The notes: generated by a model from the letters alone, not told the origin. DNA of 64,000 nt from Scedosporium boydii (GCA_002221725.1 NJFT01000196.1:1-64000), one strand, 5' to 3'. Shown: positions 45,701 through 57,929, counted from the stretch's first letter. Made by a program: numbers and translations.

Positions 45701-47168
45701 CTAGTTTCAGTAACTGCTTCTCATTAACGTTTTTTCTAGCTCCAGCTTTGACAGCCCAAGGTGAAGGCAGCGGGAGTGAGCATCAGGAAGTCGAGGAAAG
45801 TGAACTCTGCCCTCAATGCGCAAAGTATTGCCTGCCGGACGTCCTCAATTTCCGGCTACCCGAACACAACTCAGGACACCCGATTGGAGATTTAGGCCAT
45901 GTGGATGACACGTGGGAGTTACGTCCATGCGGACTTTGCCGACTTATCGCGGCAGTTAGACCTCAATGTGGCACTACAACCTGGCTAGGCCGGGAGGAGC
46001 GTTACAAGCTATGGGCGTTGTCAAGCATGAATGTCTGGTTGTGCGAAAACAAGCGTACCTCCTTGATTCGAAACATGCCTTTGTGGATGGATACTATATT
46101 CATCGCTGTCGTCCCAGAGGCTTGCGAGGCGCCGCTAGGGCCTAACGACGACATGGGTCTAAAAGATCCGGTAGGCCCATGGAGTAGGGTCATTCGTGCA
46201 GGGTTCATCGGTCAGGTCGGGTCCACTTGTCCCTACCAATCTCGGTCAATCCACATCTCGAGGCTTCGAAGCGACAGGGTTGACTTTTCCCAGGTGCGGG
46301 GCTGGATAGAAAGTTGTGTACACCATCATTCTGGGGAATGCAAGTTAAGTGTAGCTGCCCGACGACAGATTCCTCACTTATACCTCATCAAATGCAGCAC
46401 CCGGCAGATCATGCGCGCCACCTTTGTCCCTTCGTTTGTGGCTCTCAGCTACGTTTGGGGTCCATTCAATGGCGGCGCATCTGACGAGACGATACGTGAT
46501 TGCCTCCCGAACGATATCGAGGTCGTGGTTGAGGATGCGTTGCATGTCACATTGGAGCTCGGATACGATTACCTCTGGGTCGATCGGCATTGCATTTTGC
46601 AAAAAGACGGGCCTATGAAACAGGAACAATTGCGCAATATGGATCTCATCTACCGGGAAGCTGAGGTAACAATCGTGGCAGCGGCAGGAGAAGACTCGTC
46701 CTTTGGTTTGCCGGGGCTTCAAGGCAAAACCAGAATCGCTTCGCCCTTGGTTAGGATTGGGAAGTGATGAGTTCCACGAACTCAGCTGGGCTGATAAGCA
46801 GAGCCGATTCACGCAGTGCACGGCCCTCATACTGGACGCTTCCGTGGTTCAAGTAAGATTCCGCCAAGGCATTGGGGGGACGCGCGGCATCATCTATAAG
46901 GATAATCGAGTTATTGAAGGACGCTTTCACCTGAAGGAAGGACGATTACACGTCTGGGGTCTTCCAACAACGGCTTGTGAATGACTATTTGGTTGGCCTC
47001 GTAATGGGGATCGATTACACTCCAACTGAACGGCTCTATATACATATCCTTGTTGTTGATGACACTCCGGCTCCGGGGTGCTGGGAGCGTGTTGGGTTGC
47101 TTATAGTTTCTGCGCCCAAGAGTTGGAAGTTCGATGACCTCGCGCGGCGGAGTATTCGACTCGGCTAG
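42726..47168 (+). pseudogene. Decayed winged-helix/ankyrin-repeat gene fused to a HET domain (NLR-like remnant)
   Basis: From 42726 the frame codes a winged-helix segment of the type that follows NACHT domains (LAIRALSWLLFATRPLTDTELS). A TAG at 43431-43433, a TAA at 43548-43550 and a frame change near 43605-43615 interrupt it. From about 43610 to 45638 a clean frame codes many ankyrin repeats (GRTPLSLAAEEGH, ATPLWYAAAEGH and so on). A GTACGT donor at 45639 and a TTTTTTCTAG acceptor ending at 45739 then join, in phase 1, to a HET module: CPQCAKYC, ALSYVWG near 46445, LWVDRHC and IYREAEVTIVAAAG. The frame breaks at about 46760 and again near 46970, after which SWKFDDLARR ends it at 47168. HET domains trigger fungal incompatibility cell death. 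No NACHT domain is visible upstream. The breaks make a full product unlikely, though the ankyrin-HET part could still be expressed in pieces. Confidence 0.75.
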
Positions 47169-47921
47169 GTTGGGCGTGCAGTGGGTAGGGCATTCTCGAG
47201 TTGAAGATTAGGCTGTTCCATCCCGGTGTACTTTGTATATCGTGTGTTTTTCTTACAACTCGCCGATGGTCAAGTCAAGTCCGACTCCACACATATGCTT
47301 GAATACGCGACTAGCCACTTCTTATTCTTACCACAAATGCTGCTTGACTGACTTGCTTGTATACATTGTTGTGGATAACATTGTTGTGGATAGTTCATTT
47401 TCCTAAAACAAAGGAATTTCATAAAATCGTTAAATATCATTTTAGAAACTATTTTCTGCTTGTTGGCCGTGAACCTGTGACGTTCTGTGCCAAGTGGATA
47501 TATCACCAGCCCACGGACTCCACGACATCAGCGCCAGGGACGGACCTCAAGAACAACACTGAGGAATACCGCTGCAGGAATGGAGCAGAGTCCATGTGCA
47601 GTCGACCGATTGATCGACATCCAAGAGGCTGGCTCACAGACACGCCTAAGCCAAATCTCGTGTCTAATGCAACCCTCTCACTGGGCAATCGGAGGATTCG
47701 TTGCCCGTCTGACATGCATCCTTGCTCTTGCATCGTGCCACCAACTTTAAAATTAACAGGGCAGCCCGGCTTCTCTTTTTGCAAGGGAATTGCCGAGTCC
47801 CCAGAGTTTGCCATCTTGGACACATTCCCCCACGTTCTCGATTCGGTGTGATTCTGTGTGGACTGTGGAGACACAGTCGCGTCGCAAATTTCTTTCCATT
47901 CGCGCAAATTAGCTCACGAAT
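47169..47921. other. Intergenic region with a short direct repeat
   Basis: No gene supported. Two exact tandem copies of the 15-mer ACATTGTTGTGGATA lie at 47363-47392. Confidence 0.4.
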
Positions 47922-48635
47922 ATGTCTGCGGAGAAGCAGAAGTCCAAGAACCCAATCAAAAAGCTATACGACAACGGCTTGAATGCCGCTACGGGCAAGT
48001 GGATTTGCGCGATCGTGATCCTGGGCTTGTCCGCCGCCACGGTCGCAAAGGTGAAAGAGGGTCCTGTCCGCCCTGCCGCCATCGTTAATCTCGCGTTTGT
48101 ATGTTTTGTCCTGTCCTTTGTGTGTAGGTGATGACGAATCCCCAGTCGATAACTGACACGGCTCCTTCATCTTTCCCGATAGGCGACATTCCATTTCTTC
48201 CTCCTTGGACCGCCCGTCGACCCCATCTCGGCGACCAACCCTCGAACGCCAAAATGGTACATCATCATCCTGGGCATCTCGACCGCCATGTGGATAGTGG
48301 GACCCGTCCTCATGTTCGCCATGCTCTACGGTAACGACAAGGAAGGCGTTTCCTATCTCGAGCGTCGTCGCCTGGGTGGCTTGGTGGGCGAGATTACCTC
48401 GATTGCGAGGTCCGGCACGGAGAGCATCTGCATCGCAGCTGGGTGCTTCGGTCTTAGCGCTCTGTACGTGTCCTGGTTCGTTCCTCCAAGACTTGTGCAA
48501 AGCTAATTCATCGTGCACAGGATCTTATCCCTGTATCAATGGTACTTTGTCATCGCGGTCCACACGAAGAAATTCACGCCGGAACAGATCAAGGAGGGAT
48601 ATGACGAATTGGTGACGAATGCGAAGAAGAAGTGA
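47922..48635 (+). CDS. Small membrane protein, 190 residues
   Basis: Exons 47922-48098, 48183-48463 and 48521-48635 join in phase and give 190 residues. A basic N terminus (KQKSKNPIKKLYDNG) is followed by WICAIVILGLSAATVA, then a second helix region NLAFATFHFFLLG, a third WYIIILGISTAMWIVGPVLM and a weaker fourth near the last splice (ICIAAGCFGLSALILSLYQW). The tail is hydrophilic and Lys-rich, ending AKKK. It is probably an endomembrane protein with about four passes; the Lys-rich end is not a strict KKxx retrieval signal. I do not know the family. Clean splicing and hydrophobic pattern support it as real. Confidence 0.7.
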
Positions 48636-49065
48636 TCTTCCTCCACTAGAAGTCGGCTCGGGTGGCCTCTCTTGGGCGAGATAACAATGGCGTATATTCG
48701 TGATGGTGCCGACGGGAACTTGGAGGCGAGATGGGCCCCATTCTGCGCGCAGGAAAGGCGCTAAGCGTGGAGGGAGGCAGAAGTGGCAAGATGAATTTAG
48801 CGTTCGGATTTTTTTTAATGATACCCAACTTTTACATATACCACCTGGCTCCATGGTATGCCCCAAGCTGGGCCAAGACTGTGAATACTCGGGCGTGGAT
48901 CGTAGTATTCTGGCCAAGTTGATCGCCGTCTTAATATTGTGATTGGAAGGGGTCCTATACGATGGAACATTCGGTACAAACAGTCAGGTAAAGGTGAAGG
49001 ACTCGCGCCAGAGATTTTCGGCCTCCGACAAACTCGAATTCACGTTTCACCTTTCTGATACTACT
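48636..49065. other. Convergent intergenic region
   Basis: No gene supported between the membrane protein and the phosphatase-fold gene stop codons. Confidence 0.3.
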
Positions 49066-49959
49066 CTAGATACTGAGCCGTACATCTCCCACAACCGGCC
49101 TGTGATCACTTATGTAGACACCATCCTTGACATTCTGCAGTACTTCGTACCTATCGACAGCCCAAAGACTATCAGAAGCGGGCCCCACCCATATAAAATC
49201 AATTCTGCTCCCCGTCTGGCTCGTGAAGCCCGTATATGTGTCGTATGGCCCGAACCTCGTTGAGTCGTTGGCCAGAGTGTATAGCTCTCTGAGGTACCCA
49301 TCGTTTTGCACCACACTATACGCATCCCCGCCCGGAGGGGAGTTGAAATCGCCGGTCAGATAAACGGCGAGGGGTCCCCATCCTGCTTGAATCCGGTTTA
49401 TCACGTCCAAGGCTACGCGAATACCCTTGGACCTCGCTTCGGAGCTCGCATTGTCAAGGTGGGTATTGCTGGCTATAAACTTTGAGCCTGTGTCAATGGC
49501 CTCAAAGACACCCACAGTGATGACTCGGCGACTGCCCGCGTTCCACCCGAATGAAGGAACGTCCGGCGTGGGTGACAGCCACTTCGTTTCTGCGTAGAGG
49601 AGCCGGAGAACCGTAGCGTCGTAGAGGATTGGAGAATACTCTCCGGTTTGCTTCCCGTCATCGCGGGCCACCCCGATATGAGCCCATTCGGGGCCGACTC
49701 CGCTTTTAACGTCGAGGAGCTGTTGATGGAGGACTTCCTGCAAGCCGATGACGGTCGGGGCGTTGTTAGGAGCACTAACAATAGTGTCCAAGAGCTGAGT
49801 GACTAGTAGGGGTCGCCGGATCGGCCAAGGGCGCTCGCCTGTGGACAGCGACGTCGCCGCGTAGCGGATGTTGAAGGAGACGAGTCGCAAGCCCAGCTCC
49901 TCGGCACAGACGACTTGCAAAAGGATCGCTGCAGCATTTAAGAGGTGACTGACTCGCAT
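49066..49959 (-). CDS. Secreted endonuclease/exonuclease/phosphatase-fold protein
   Basis: Single-exon, 297 residues. Starting at the ATG at 49959 gives a signal peptide (MRVSHLLNAAAILLQVVCA) directly before the first beta strand. The longer open frame upstream (to 50238) has no such sense. The metal-dependent EEP fold is clear: SFNIRY (Asn), GLQEVL (metal Glu), NTHLDN, LTGDFNSPP (catalytic Asp and Asn), RIDFIWV (Asp) and the terminal SDHRPV (Asp-His). All catalytic residues are present. The family contains DNases, sphingomyelinases and phosphoinositide phosphatases; a secreted version with no extra domain could be a nuclease or a phosphodiesterase. It is convergent with the small membrane protein. 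Confidence 0.9.
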   Translation of the reverse strand: MRVSHLLNAAAILLQVVCAEELGLRLVSFNIRYAATSLSTGERPWPIRRPLLVTQLLDTIVSAPNNAPTVIGLQEVLHQQLLDVKSGVGPEWAHIGVARDDGKQTGEYSPILYDATVLRLLYAETKWLSPTPDVPSFGWNAGSRRVITVGVFEAIDTGSKFIASNTHLDNASSEARSKGIRVALDVINRIQAGWGPLAVYLTGDFNSPPGGDAYSVVQNDGYLRELYTLANDSTRFGPYDTYTGFTSQTGSRIDFIWVGPASDSLWAVDRYEVLQNVKDGVYISDHRPVVGDVRLSI

Positions 49960-50618
49960 CTTGGTACCGAATCGACACAGCTGCATAAGGGCCACTGCGA
50001 GTATACTAGTTCCTCGTCTGAAAGGCGATTCAGTTATGGATGCCAATGAGTTCCTAACTTTAAGCCGAGAAGTTATTACCGGATAGATTTCATGAGGTAA
50101 ATGTGAGGAGATCGGAATATTTAATATGTGCCGTCTATATTTCAATGATTCGGGAACCATGGGACCAATCATGGATAAATATCCATCCATGTGATTGGAG
50201 TGCGGAGTTGATGGTGGATGCCAAGGGCTGTTCATCATTCCAATGTAACTGCAAGAGCAACGTGCAAATCCTCTTGCTGCGGGTAAATGAAATCCACACT
50301 CCGAGACACTCCGAGACCTTGGTGGTTATGCCCGGTGGAATCAGGCAAAGGCGGAAGATTGGACTTCTCGGCCTTGGGGAGTAGCCCGGCAGCGGCGTCG
50401 GAAGACGGTCAACGGGGATGAGCTCCGGATGCTGACCGGATGATGACGTCGCGTCCGAACAGGACAAATAGAAGCCTCATACTTATGACGTCCACATCGG
50501 CTGATGCAGAAGACAGCTGAAAGGGAGGAACAATAATATAATGCTTAAACAAATATTCGAAACCTTTTCACCTTTCTCACCCCCCAGCTCATGCCCTTGC
50601 CATACAATTATTCTCATC
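49960..50618. promoter_or_regulatory. Divergent region between the EEP-fold gene and phosphomannose isomerase
   Basis: Two outward-facing genes share these 659 bases. An AT-rich AATAATATAATG patch at about 50531-50542 may serve the isomerase. ACACTCCGAG is repeated twice in tandem near 50297-50316. Confidence 0.35.
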
Positions 50619-51929
50619 ATGGCGCCACGCATCTTCCAACTTGCCGGCTCATGCAACCACTATCCGTGGGGCAAGAAAGGAACAGATTCCTTGGCCGCGA
50701 GATTCTGCGCAAACACACCCGACACAGGATTCGAAATCGACGATGATGAAGTGTACTCTGAGATGTGGTTCGGTGATTATCCCGACTTTCCCGCCAAGTG
50801 GGTTGAGACTGGTGAGCCTCTCGCGGACATTCTGAAGACGGACCCCGACGGACTTCTCAGCAAGAATGCGGCGCAGGAGTTTGATGGGCAACTCCCGTTT
50901 CTCCCGAAGGTGAGTGGGCTACCACTGTGCTAGTGGCCTGCAGGATGATAATCCTGGATAGCCGTAGGGGTTTGCTGATGTTGTTTGCACTCCCAGATAC
51001 TTTCAATTGCTCAAGCGCTCCCACTCCAAATCCATCCGCACAAAGCTCTCGCAGAGAAGCTTCACAGACGCGACCCCAAGAGATTCACCGACCCGAACCA
51101 CAAACCCGAAATAGCCATTGCACTCTCCAAATTCGAAGTATTCGCTGGCTGGAAACCGCTCTCTGTTATTTCCGTACTCCTCAACATTCCCACCCTTCGC
51201 CAATTTATCCCAGAAAGTACTACGTCATGGACAAACAACACGCTGAGAGAAGTAGTGCGCGGGCTTCTAAAGGCAGACGAAAAGTTGGTGCGGGAAATCG
51301 AAGAAAATCTGACGCAGCATCCGAGGAGCGAGCTGGAGCATGTCCATCAGCAGGGTTACATACTCGACTTGCTTCCACGTCTGCAGGAGCAGTACGGGTC
51401 TGCAGATCCGGGGAGCCTGGTCGCCCTTCTCTGCATGAATTATATGGTTCTCGAGCCTGGAGATGCACTCTTTATCCCTGTTAACGGTATCCATGCCTAT
51501 CTGTCCGGCGACATCGTTGAGTGCATGGCACGGTCCAACAATGTCTTAAATAGCGGGTTCTACCCGCGGGCTGATCGTGATAACATTGATCTATTTGTCG
51601 AGACGTTGGCCTTCTCCTCACTGTCAGAGAAGGATATCACCCTCCGCCCGAAACGCTCTGATGATGGTGCTAAGGGACAAACGGTTATCTATGAGCCTCC
51701 GATCAGGGAATTTTCCATGCTCAGGACAGATTTGGGGGAAAATTCGGAAGAATGTATCCGAGAACAGGAGGGGCCTAGTGTTGCCATTGTAACCCGGGGA
51801 CGAGGAATGCTAACTGGTGACGGAAGAGAGTTTCCTGTAAATGAAGGGCACATATTCTTTATCGCGCCGGGAACGCGTCTGAGGTGGAGAACGACCCCAG
51901 GGCTTCAGGTGCATATGGCGACGTCCTGA
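50619..51929 (+). CDS. Type I mannose-6-phosphate isomerase
   Basis: Zinc enzyme that interconverts fructose-6-phosphate and mannose-6-phosphate in the cytosol, feeding GDP-mannose for glycans and the cell wall. Exons 50619-50909 and 50997-51929 join in phase 0 and give 407 residues, close to fungal enzymes. The N terminus has NHYPWGKKG. Metal ligands are visible as QIHPH (Gln108, His110), KPEIAIAL (Glu135) and GIHAYLSGD (His near 262); the active-site segment continues with IVECMARSNNVLNSG. The C-terminal cupin region ends with a short helix-free tail. Nothing is missing. Without genome context I cannot tell whether this is the main isomerase or an extra copy. Confidence 0.93.
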
Positions 51930-52368
51930 GTCCGGCGTACTTTTGGAGTCAAAACTTTCTGGTAGCACAAGCAATAGGATTTGACTTGGACCTGGATAGA
52001 ACTGCCAAAAATCCCGTGAATGCAGGGAGATTTGGCAAGTAGTCGCTTATGGGATCGAGGTACTCGTCCCTCATATTCAATCTAAGGGAGAAGGCCCCGT
52101 GCGGGGTCTGCATTCCATCGCTATAGTCTTTCCCTTCGTCCTTACTCCGGTTTGATCACACGAACTCGAGCCGATGAGTAACTGAAGCCTTTGCAATGGC
52201 AAAGAAGGCACTCTCTTCTCCTCTCTGATTCTCGGTTGCCGCGCGTGAGATAGCGCTATAGCTACTGATCCCAAACAACTACGATCAACACAGAGTAGAC
52301 ATTTACCATCATCACCCTATTGTCATTCATCACAGTCCGAAGCGGGAGCATTGGTATTGCTATAAACT
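51930..52368. other. Intergenic region
   Basis: Terminator and promoter sequence only; no gene noticed. Confidence 0.3.
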
Positions 52369-54067
52369 ATGAAAGCGGAGCATGAGGCCCACCATCCATC
52401 CACCAAAGGGTCGACGCCTCTGGTCGAAAGGCTCCAGAAGCTCGAAACCCGATTGGGCAAGATCCTGGCCATCACCAGCCTACCGGGCTGTTCGATCGGG
52501 GTCATTCACAAAGGAGTCGAGGTGTGGAAAATCAACTTGGGCTACCGCGATGTCGAGAACAAGTTACCACCTGAGTCCGACACCGTATTTCACCTCAACT
52601 CGCTGACGAAAAGCATCACCGCGGCCGCTTTTGCTTGTCTGGTGCAGGATGGCAAAATTACCAGGGAGACACCCATCAGGTCCATCCTTCCAGAGTTTGC
52701 CGAGGGATCCGACGAGATGGACCAGGACATCAATGCCATAGACCTACTGTTCATGCGCTCGGGACACCAGTCTCTGGGCTGTCTTCCCTGGCAGGGGAAT
52801 AACATCGTGCTTCTCGATAAGCGCGATACCATCAAATTCTGGAATTCGACACCTCGCACGGGAAGTTTTCGGAGCTTCTTCAGTTATCATAACTGGGGAT
52901 ACGGAGTCATTACCCTGGTGATTGAGAAGTTGTTGGGACAACCTCTGCACCAGTTCTTGCAACAGCGGATATTCGACCCGTTGGACCTAAAGCGTACGAG
53001 AAAATGCAAGACTCCATCCCGTTTGACAACAGCGCTCTCTCGTACGCCATGCTGGAAGATAGATCTCCAGTGCGCGTCCCGGAGCCCACCATTGGTGCCG
53101 GAATCTTCACCGAGGGCGGTTCGGGCGTGCTCTCGACCATCGACGACATGCTAGTCCTCTACTGTAAGTACCTCGGGGCTATCAAAGACCAGTTCCAGTT
53201 AGGCAAGATGACTACGCCCGGTAACCCTTTCGTTCGCTGCACCACCCTTGTGGCGCCTCATAACTTCCTGCCAGCAAAGTCGTCCATTCTTCGGGAGCAG
53301 TCGTACGGCTGTGGCTGGATCCGCTGTCAGCTTCCAGGGCCCCTGGGGATGATTGGCATGAATAACGACTTTGGCGAAATGCCTCGTGTACTAGAAGGGG
53401 GCCCCTCGCATCTATGTCTCTACCATATGGGCATGATGGTTGGCTCTACCTCCAACATCGCTTTGATCCCGGAAACGGACACAGTGGTAGCCCTGTTAGC
53501 TAACGCGTCGCCGCTCGGAGACGGCACGGATTGGATGTCGCAGATGATCATAGAGGAAATTTTCGACCCGCCGACCAGACACAATTTTGAGGAGTATGCT
53601 GAAAAAGTCGCATCCAAAATGTTGAATCATATACCGTCGTTGGGAAGAGAACTTGAGGAAAGACGTATGCCCGACACGAAGCCCTCTTTCCCACTTGAAG
53701 CATACACGGGGCTGTTTGTTCACGACAGGACGCCGTTCAAGATTGACATCCGGCTTGACAAAGAGAAGGACGGCCTAACCATTACATTCATGGGGTACGA
53801 AGTCGAGACTTACGAGCTGCGGCATTACCATTATGATACATTTACGTGGTAAGTTTCCACTCACCCCAGAAATCAGAACACTTCTCCATGCTAACGTTGA
53901 GGTTATCTACGTCTAGGTGGATATCCTTGAATGAATCCGCCAGGCGAGGTCGATTTTTGTGTTTCTATCAAGCCGATACGTTCCTCTTCAACTTTGAGGG
54001 AACCGGTCGCTTCACTTGGCTCTCTGGAGATATCGGGACGGAGGCATATGTATTTCTCAGATCTTAA
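52369..54067 (+). pseudogene. Frameshifted class C beta-lactamase-like serine hydrolase
   Basis: PF00144-type hydrolase without a signal peptide, so probably cytosolic. The frame from 52369 codes the N-terminal half, with the catalytic motif SLTK (in NSLTKSIT) and YHNWGYG as the YxN site. Near 52991-53003 the reading frame must change to continue with YEKMQDSIPFDNS; no GT-AG pair of intron size exists there. The second frame then runs to 53848, where a clean GTAAGT intron (53849-53916) joins the last exon (53917-54067), ending YVFLRS. All catalytic motifs and the rest of the family length are intact, so this is either a recent single-indel pseudogene or a sequencing error. Confidence 0.75.
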
Positions 54068-54273
54068 TACACTATGTCGCGGGAACCAGCGAAGTCCGCG
54101 TGGTTCCCCCATCTATGGCAACGTTCCGCATTATCGCCGTGCCAGTATTATTTGATTTAAAATTTGAATAATACTTGCCTGAGACGGTGACCTCGAGTCG
54201 TATACATTTGTATATACATTGAACTCGGACAAACTTACCCGACTCGATGTCCCTGGTGCCTGGTTGGATAGCA

Positions 54274-55777
54274 TTAGAACTTCTTCTTGACATTCCACCC
54301 AACCACCCCGACTCTAGCAGAGATATAGCAAGCCAAGGCACCAAGGTAGGCGGACCCAGAAAAGGCAATCAACGCGTTCCATCCACGGGCACCGCCAAGT
54401 CCGAGCAAAGATCCACCAATAGGCACGCTTGTCAGCGTCCCAAAGCTCGCCATCATGGACGCCGTAGCGAAATACCGACCGTACGCCTGCGACTCGCAAA
54501 ACTGGCCCAAGCAAACAGGGTACAGACCGAGGTTGCTCCCGCTCACGAACCCGAAGAAGACGCAGAACACGATCAAGACGGCTCCAGAATGCGCCGAGGG
54601 TAGCCAGAGAGCAAAGGCGCTAACGGCGCACATTGCATTGGTGAGGATGATGATGTTGAACCGGCCGAACTTGTCGGCCAAGAGGCCCGGGAGGAATCGA
54701 CCCACAACGGACCCGGCGTTCAGGATGGATAGCAACTTGGAGCTGTCGGACTCGGAATGGTCGTGTGCGACGGCGTATGACACGATGTAGGTTAGCGGTA
54801 CGAACAGACCCCACTCCATGAAGAAGATGGCGACCGTCGCCATGGCGAACCCTCGATCGCGAAAGATGGTAAAATCCGGCCAGACAGACTGCACCTTGGG
54901 ACGGCCGTCGGGACCGAGTTTGGGGGGAAGCCGGCTGCGGATGAATAAGTTGGCCGGCACGCAGAGACCGAGGAAGATGAAGCCGAGGATCCGGCAGGCC
55001 CAGGGGAAGCCCACGCCGTTTTCACCGAGAAGGAATTGCAACAGGAGGGGGAAGACGATCCCACCGATGCCGCCGGCTGTTGTTGCGATGCCGGTGGCCA
55101 GGCCCCGCCGTTCGTTGAAGAAGTGCGCGATGGCACCGTAGGCGGGGGCATTGAGAAGAGCACCGCCAATGCCACCCAAGACGGAATAGGTCAGCATGAT
55201 CTGGTAGTATGCTATACCTCGGTAAGGTCATTTAGAAAGTGAATCCAAGAAAATTTTTGTAGTCTTTTTACAGCTCGGAATGTCGCTTACACTTTGAAAG
55301 ACTTAGCAACATCAAACTCGTAACAGTTACCAAACTTCCAGCGGCAACTAAGGCTCGGGGTCCGTAGGTATCAAAGACAGGCCCGACCTGAACCCCGATG
55401 AAGAAGACGAGGAAGAGGTACAAGCTAAAAATCCATCCAATGTTCGCATGGCTATAGTTGCTGAGCTGGTTGCGCTGGAAGTACGACTCGAATACGCCGG
55501 CCGAGTTAACGAGCCCGAAGATGGCGCCCATGGCGCAGAAGGAGCCAAAGACGACGAGCCATGCCTGCAAGCCGCCTTCTGGGTAGGTTTCCGGTTCTTC
55601 TTCGTACGTCGCCGCTGCGTTGGGGGAGGAGGGGGTGTCGGCGGAAGCCGACGGTTGCTTAACCTCTACGACTTCATTTTCGTTCTTGGGATCGCATGGA
55701 ACCTTTGCTTCGGGTTTGTCGGATGAGAGGCGGTTTTTTAGGCAGCTGTCCTCTGCGTGACTAGAGACGATGGTCAT
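54274..55777 (-). CDS. Monocarboxylate-type MFS transporter
   Basis: Twelve-helix major facilitator of the fungal monocarboxylate-porter-like (MCT) group. Exons 55777-55291 and 55210-54274 region (acceptor at 55212-55213, first base 55211) join in phase 1 and give 474 residues. A hydrophilic, Pro/Glu-rich N-terminal tail of about 65 residues ends in the family motif YPEGGLQAWLVVFG, which opens the first helix. Helix 2-3 shows GVFESYFQ and IGWIFSLYLF; the second exon begins YYQIMLTYSVLGGIGG and includes FFNERRGLATGIATTAGGIGG, the conserved loop for this family. RFLPGLLADKFGRFN marks the second half. It should move a carboxylate or similar small molecule across the plasma membrane; the substrate is not predictable. 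Intact. Confidence 0.93.
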
Positions 55778-56319
55778 GTATATATAAACGCAATTATCTT
55801 GTTCCTTCTCGTACGAGTAGGGTCGGTTGTTGCTTCACTCGTGTCTTACGGCACAGATTTGCGGCAAAACTAGAACAAATCGGAAAAGGTTGGGATGGCG
55901 GGATTTCGGAGGCATATGACTGATATTTATACCTTTGTATCCAACTCCTAAATCTTCATCCCTTGGCATTCGGCATATTAGCCAATAAATTTGCCATTCC
56001 GTGGGCCATTTGGCCAAGTTGGGAATAGGTTCACTCTCGTATGGTTGCATTCCTGGTGCCCCCACATCATCGATTCCGCCAAGAACAAGGGTTCGGGTTC
56101 GGGTTCGGCGTCTTGTAACCGTCCTTCGTTAATAATGCAGACTCGTATTCCACGTGTGCTCCTCGATCTCCCATTCGCAATGCCAGAAATTGACTTGTGC
56201 ATTACTCACTTGTTCTCGCCTTATGCTAGCTACACATTTCATTCTAACTGACCTAGTATCAATCTCACGTCACTCATCGTGTTAGCACTCCCTCATTGAC
56301 ATGAAGGTGTTCTTCCCTG
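55778..56319. other. Intergenic region with a GGGTTC tract
   Basis: Upstream of the MFS gene and downstream of the secreted hypothetical gene. GGGTTC occurs three times in tandem at 56089-56107. TATATAAA at about 55776-55785 lies on the MFS start and is probably fortuitous. No gene supported. Confidence 0.35.
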
Positions 56320-57035
56320 TCATTCTGGTCCGATATCTTTCTCTCTCACCGGAGGTATCCTCATCTCCCTCCTCACCAGCTCGACCTCCAACACATCCTT
56401 CGTTAGTGAAACCCTCCCATCTAAACCATCATCATCGACGTCGAAATACAGCGCCCACTGTCCCGGAGACTCTTCGACGGCACAGAATCCTTCCCACTCG
56501 TCAAACGTAACCCGATGATCAACAGGAGTGCAGCTCCAGGGTCCTAACCTATGACCGTCTGACTCAGACTTGGTCCCGTACTTGACTTCATGCGTGTCTT
56601 TGTCCACGTATATCCAGTTGAGTATTGGAGGATTGTCCATGATTGTCGAGACGTAGCCGTCACCTTTGCGACCCCATTTGTGAACGGGGTGAGGAAAATA
56701 GTAGCCCGCAAAGGGATGCCCTTCTGGCTTGTCATGATCATCGTCTCCATGTCGGGTAGCTATCCATAGCTATGAGATTCAAGGGATTAGACATGAAAGA
56801 GAAGAGGTCATAGCCAAAAGGACTTCATATCACTTACTTTGTGGTCTCTTAGGACGACTAGATGACCGTCTACCTCGCTGGCTTGGGGCGACTGGTCGTT
56901 GCACGATATAACCAAATTAGTCTTTCGCTCGCGGTGCATCTGCTTCATTTGGTTGCGCTGGGTCATCTGAATAGCTTCGTTTGTCCCAACGATTGCCGGA
57001 CAGGCAGCAATAGCAGTCAGAATTCCTAAGACCAT
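56320..57035 (-). CDS. Secreted hypothetical protein, 215 residues
   Basis: Exons 57035-56838 and 56769-56320 join in phase 0 (donor GTAAGT, acceptor CTCATAG). The N terminus MVLGILTAIAACPAIVG looks like a signal peptide. The body contains HLVVLRDHK joined to LWIATRHGDDD, then GHPFAGYYFPHP, NWIYVDKDTHEVKYGT, GPWSCTP and WALYFDVDDDGLDG, a beta-rich pattern with many Asp and Trp. The C terminus carries RREMRIPP. I recognise it as a fungal conserved unknown and cannot give a function. No catalytic motif is obvious. Confidence 0.7.
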
Positions 57036-57929
57036 TCTGGCTCTTGTTCAATGGAAATGAAAGAGCGGTAGGGCTAAGAACTTTGGTGTCGAGGATTGGT
57101 TCCCATTTTCGTTTGCCATTGGGTTTGTTTGATCCAGTGCCTAAAAATACTTCAGGAGGCCGAAGCACGGAAAGGAATGACTATGACATCGAAGTCGAGA
57201 TTGATTTTGTTGCATGGCCAGGGCGCCAGGGTCATAAGTATTGGAGCACAATAACGGTAATGTTGCATCAGTGGCTGATGCTAAAAGTCCACCCACCCAT
57301 CGCCACGGAACTGGTAGGCTAATAGTTGAATGATTTCCTAACGTCTCTCCCATCTGTAGATCGGGATTCTAATTTGTAAAGGCACCGAGCAGTTATGGTG
57401 ATAGTAATGGAGGGCAGCATAGTTCTGTTACTCCAGCGTTCATTACGCAATAGTGAATGGGAGATCTTCCCCGATCGGGTGGCTAGGCCTTGGTGAGCCC
57501 GGTCGAGGATAGCAATGGGTACCTTGACCGATTTTACACTGGAGATGAATTAAGACCATCATCGAACGAACCGCTCCTAATTGTCCAGACACATTGGCTT
57601 GCGTGCCTCGGTGAGTATATGCTGCTTTGGGAAAACATTGATAGTCCGTTTTATGATGCCTACTACAAGAATCTATTGTCAGTCTACTGTTTACTCCGTT
57701 CTTGCAAGAAGAGAAGAGCTATTAATTAGGGGCCGAAGCGTTTCTCCTGATGATATGATGGGAGATTTACTAGTTGGAGAGACGAAACGAAGAATCTTCA
57801 GCTGCATGACATTCGTGGTATCTCCTTGTTAATGAGTAAAAAAAAAAAAAATAAATAAATAAATAAATAAAATGCGCCCTAAACCTCCACTCTGGTGCCA
57901 CGGCCAGATTCGAGCCCACGCTTACCGTT
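57036..57929. other. Intergenic stretch with an A-rich microsatellite
   Basis: A poly-A run followed by about five TAAA units lies at 57838-57872. Short plus-strand frames at 57044-57322 and 57490-57729 have no supported identity. Confidence 0.4.
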
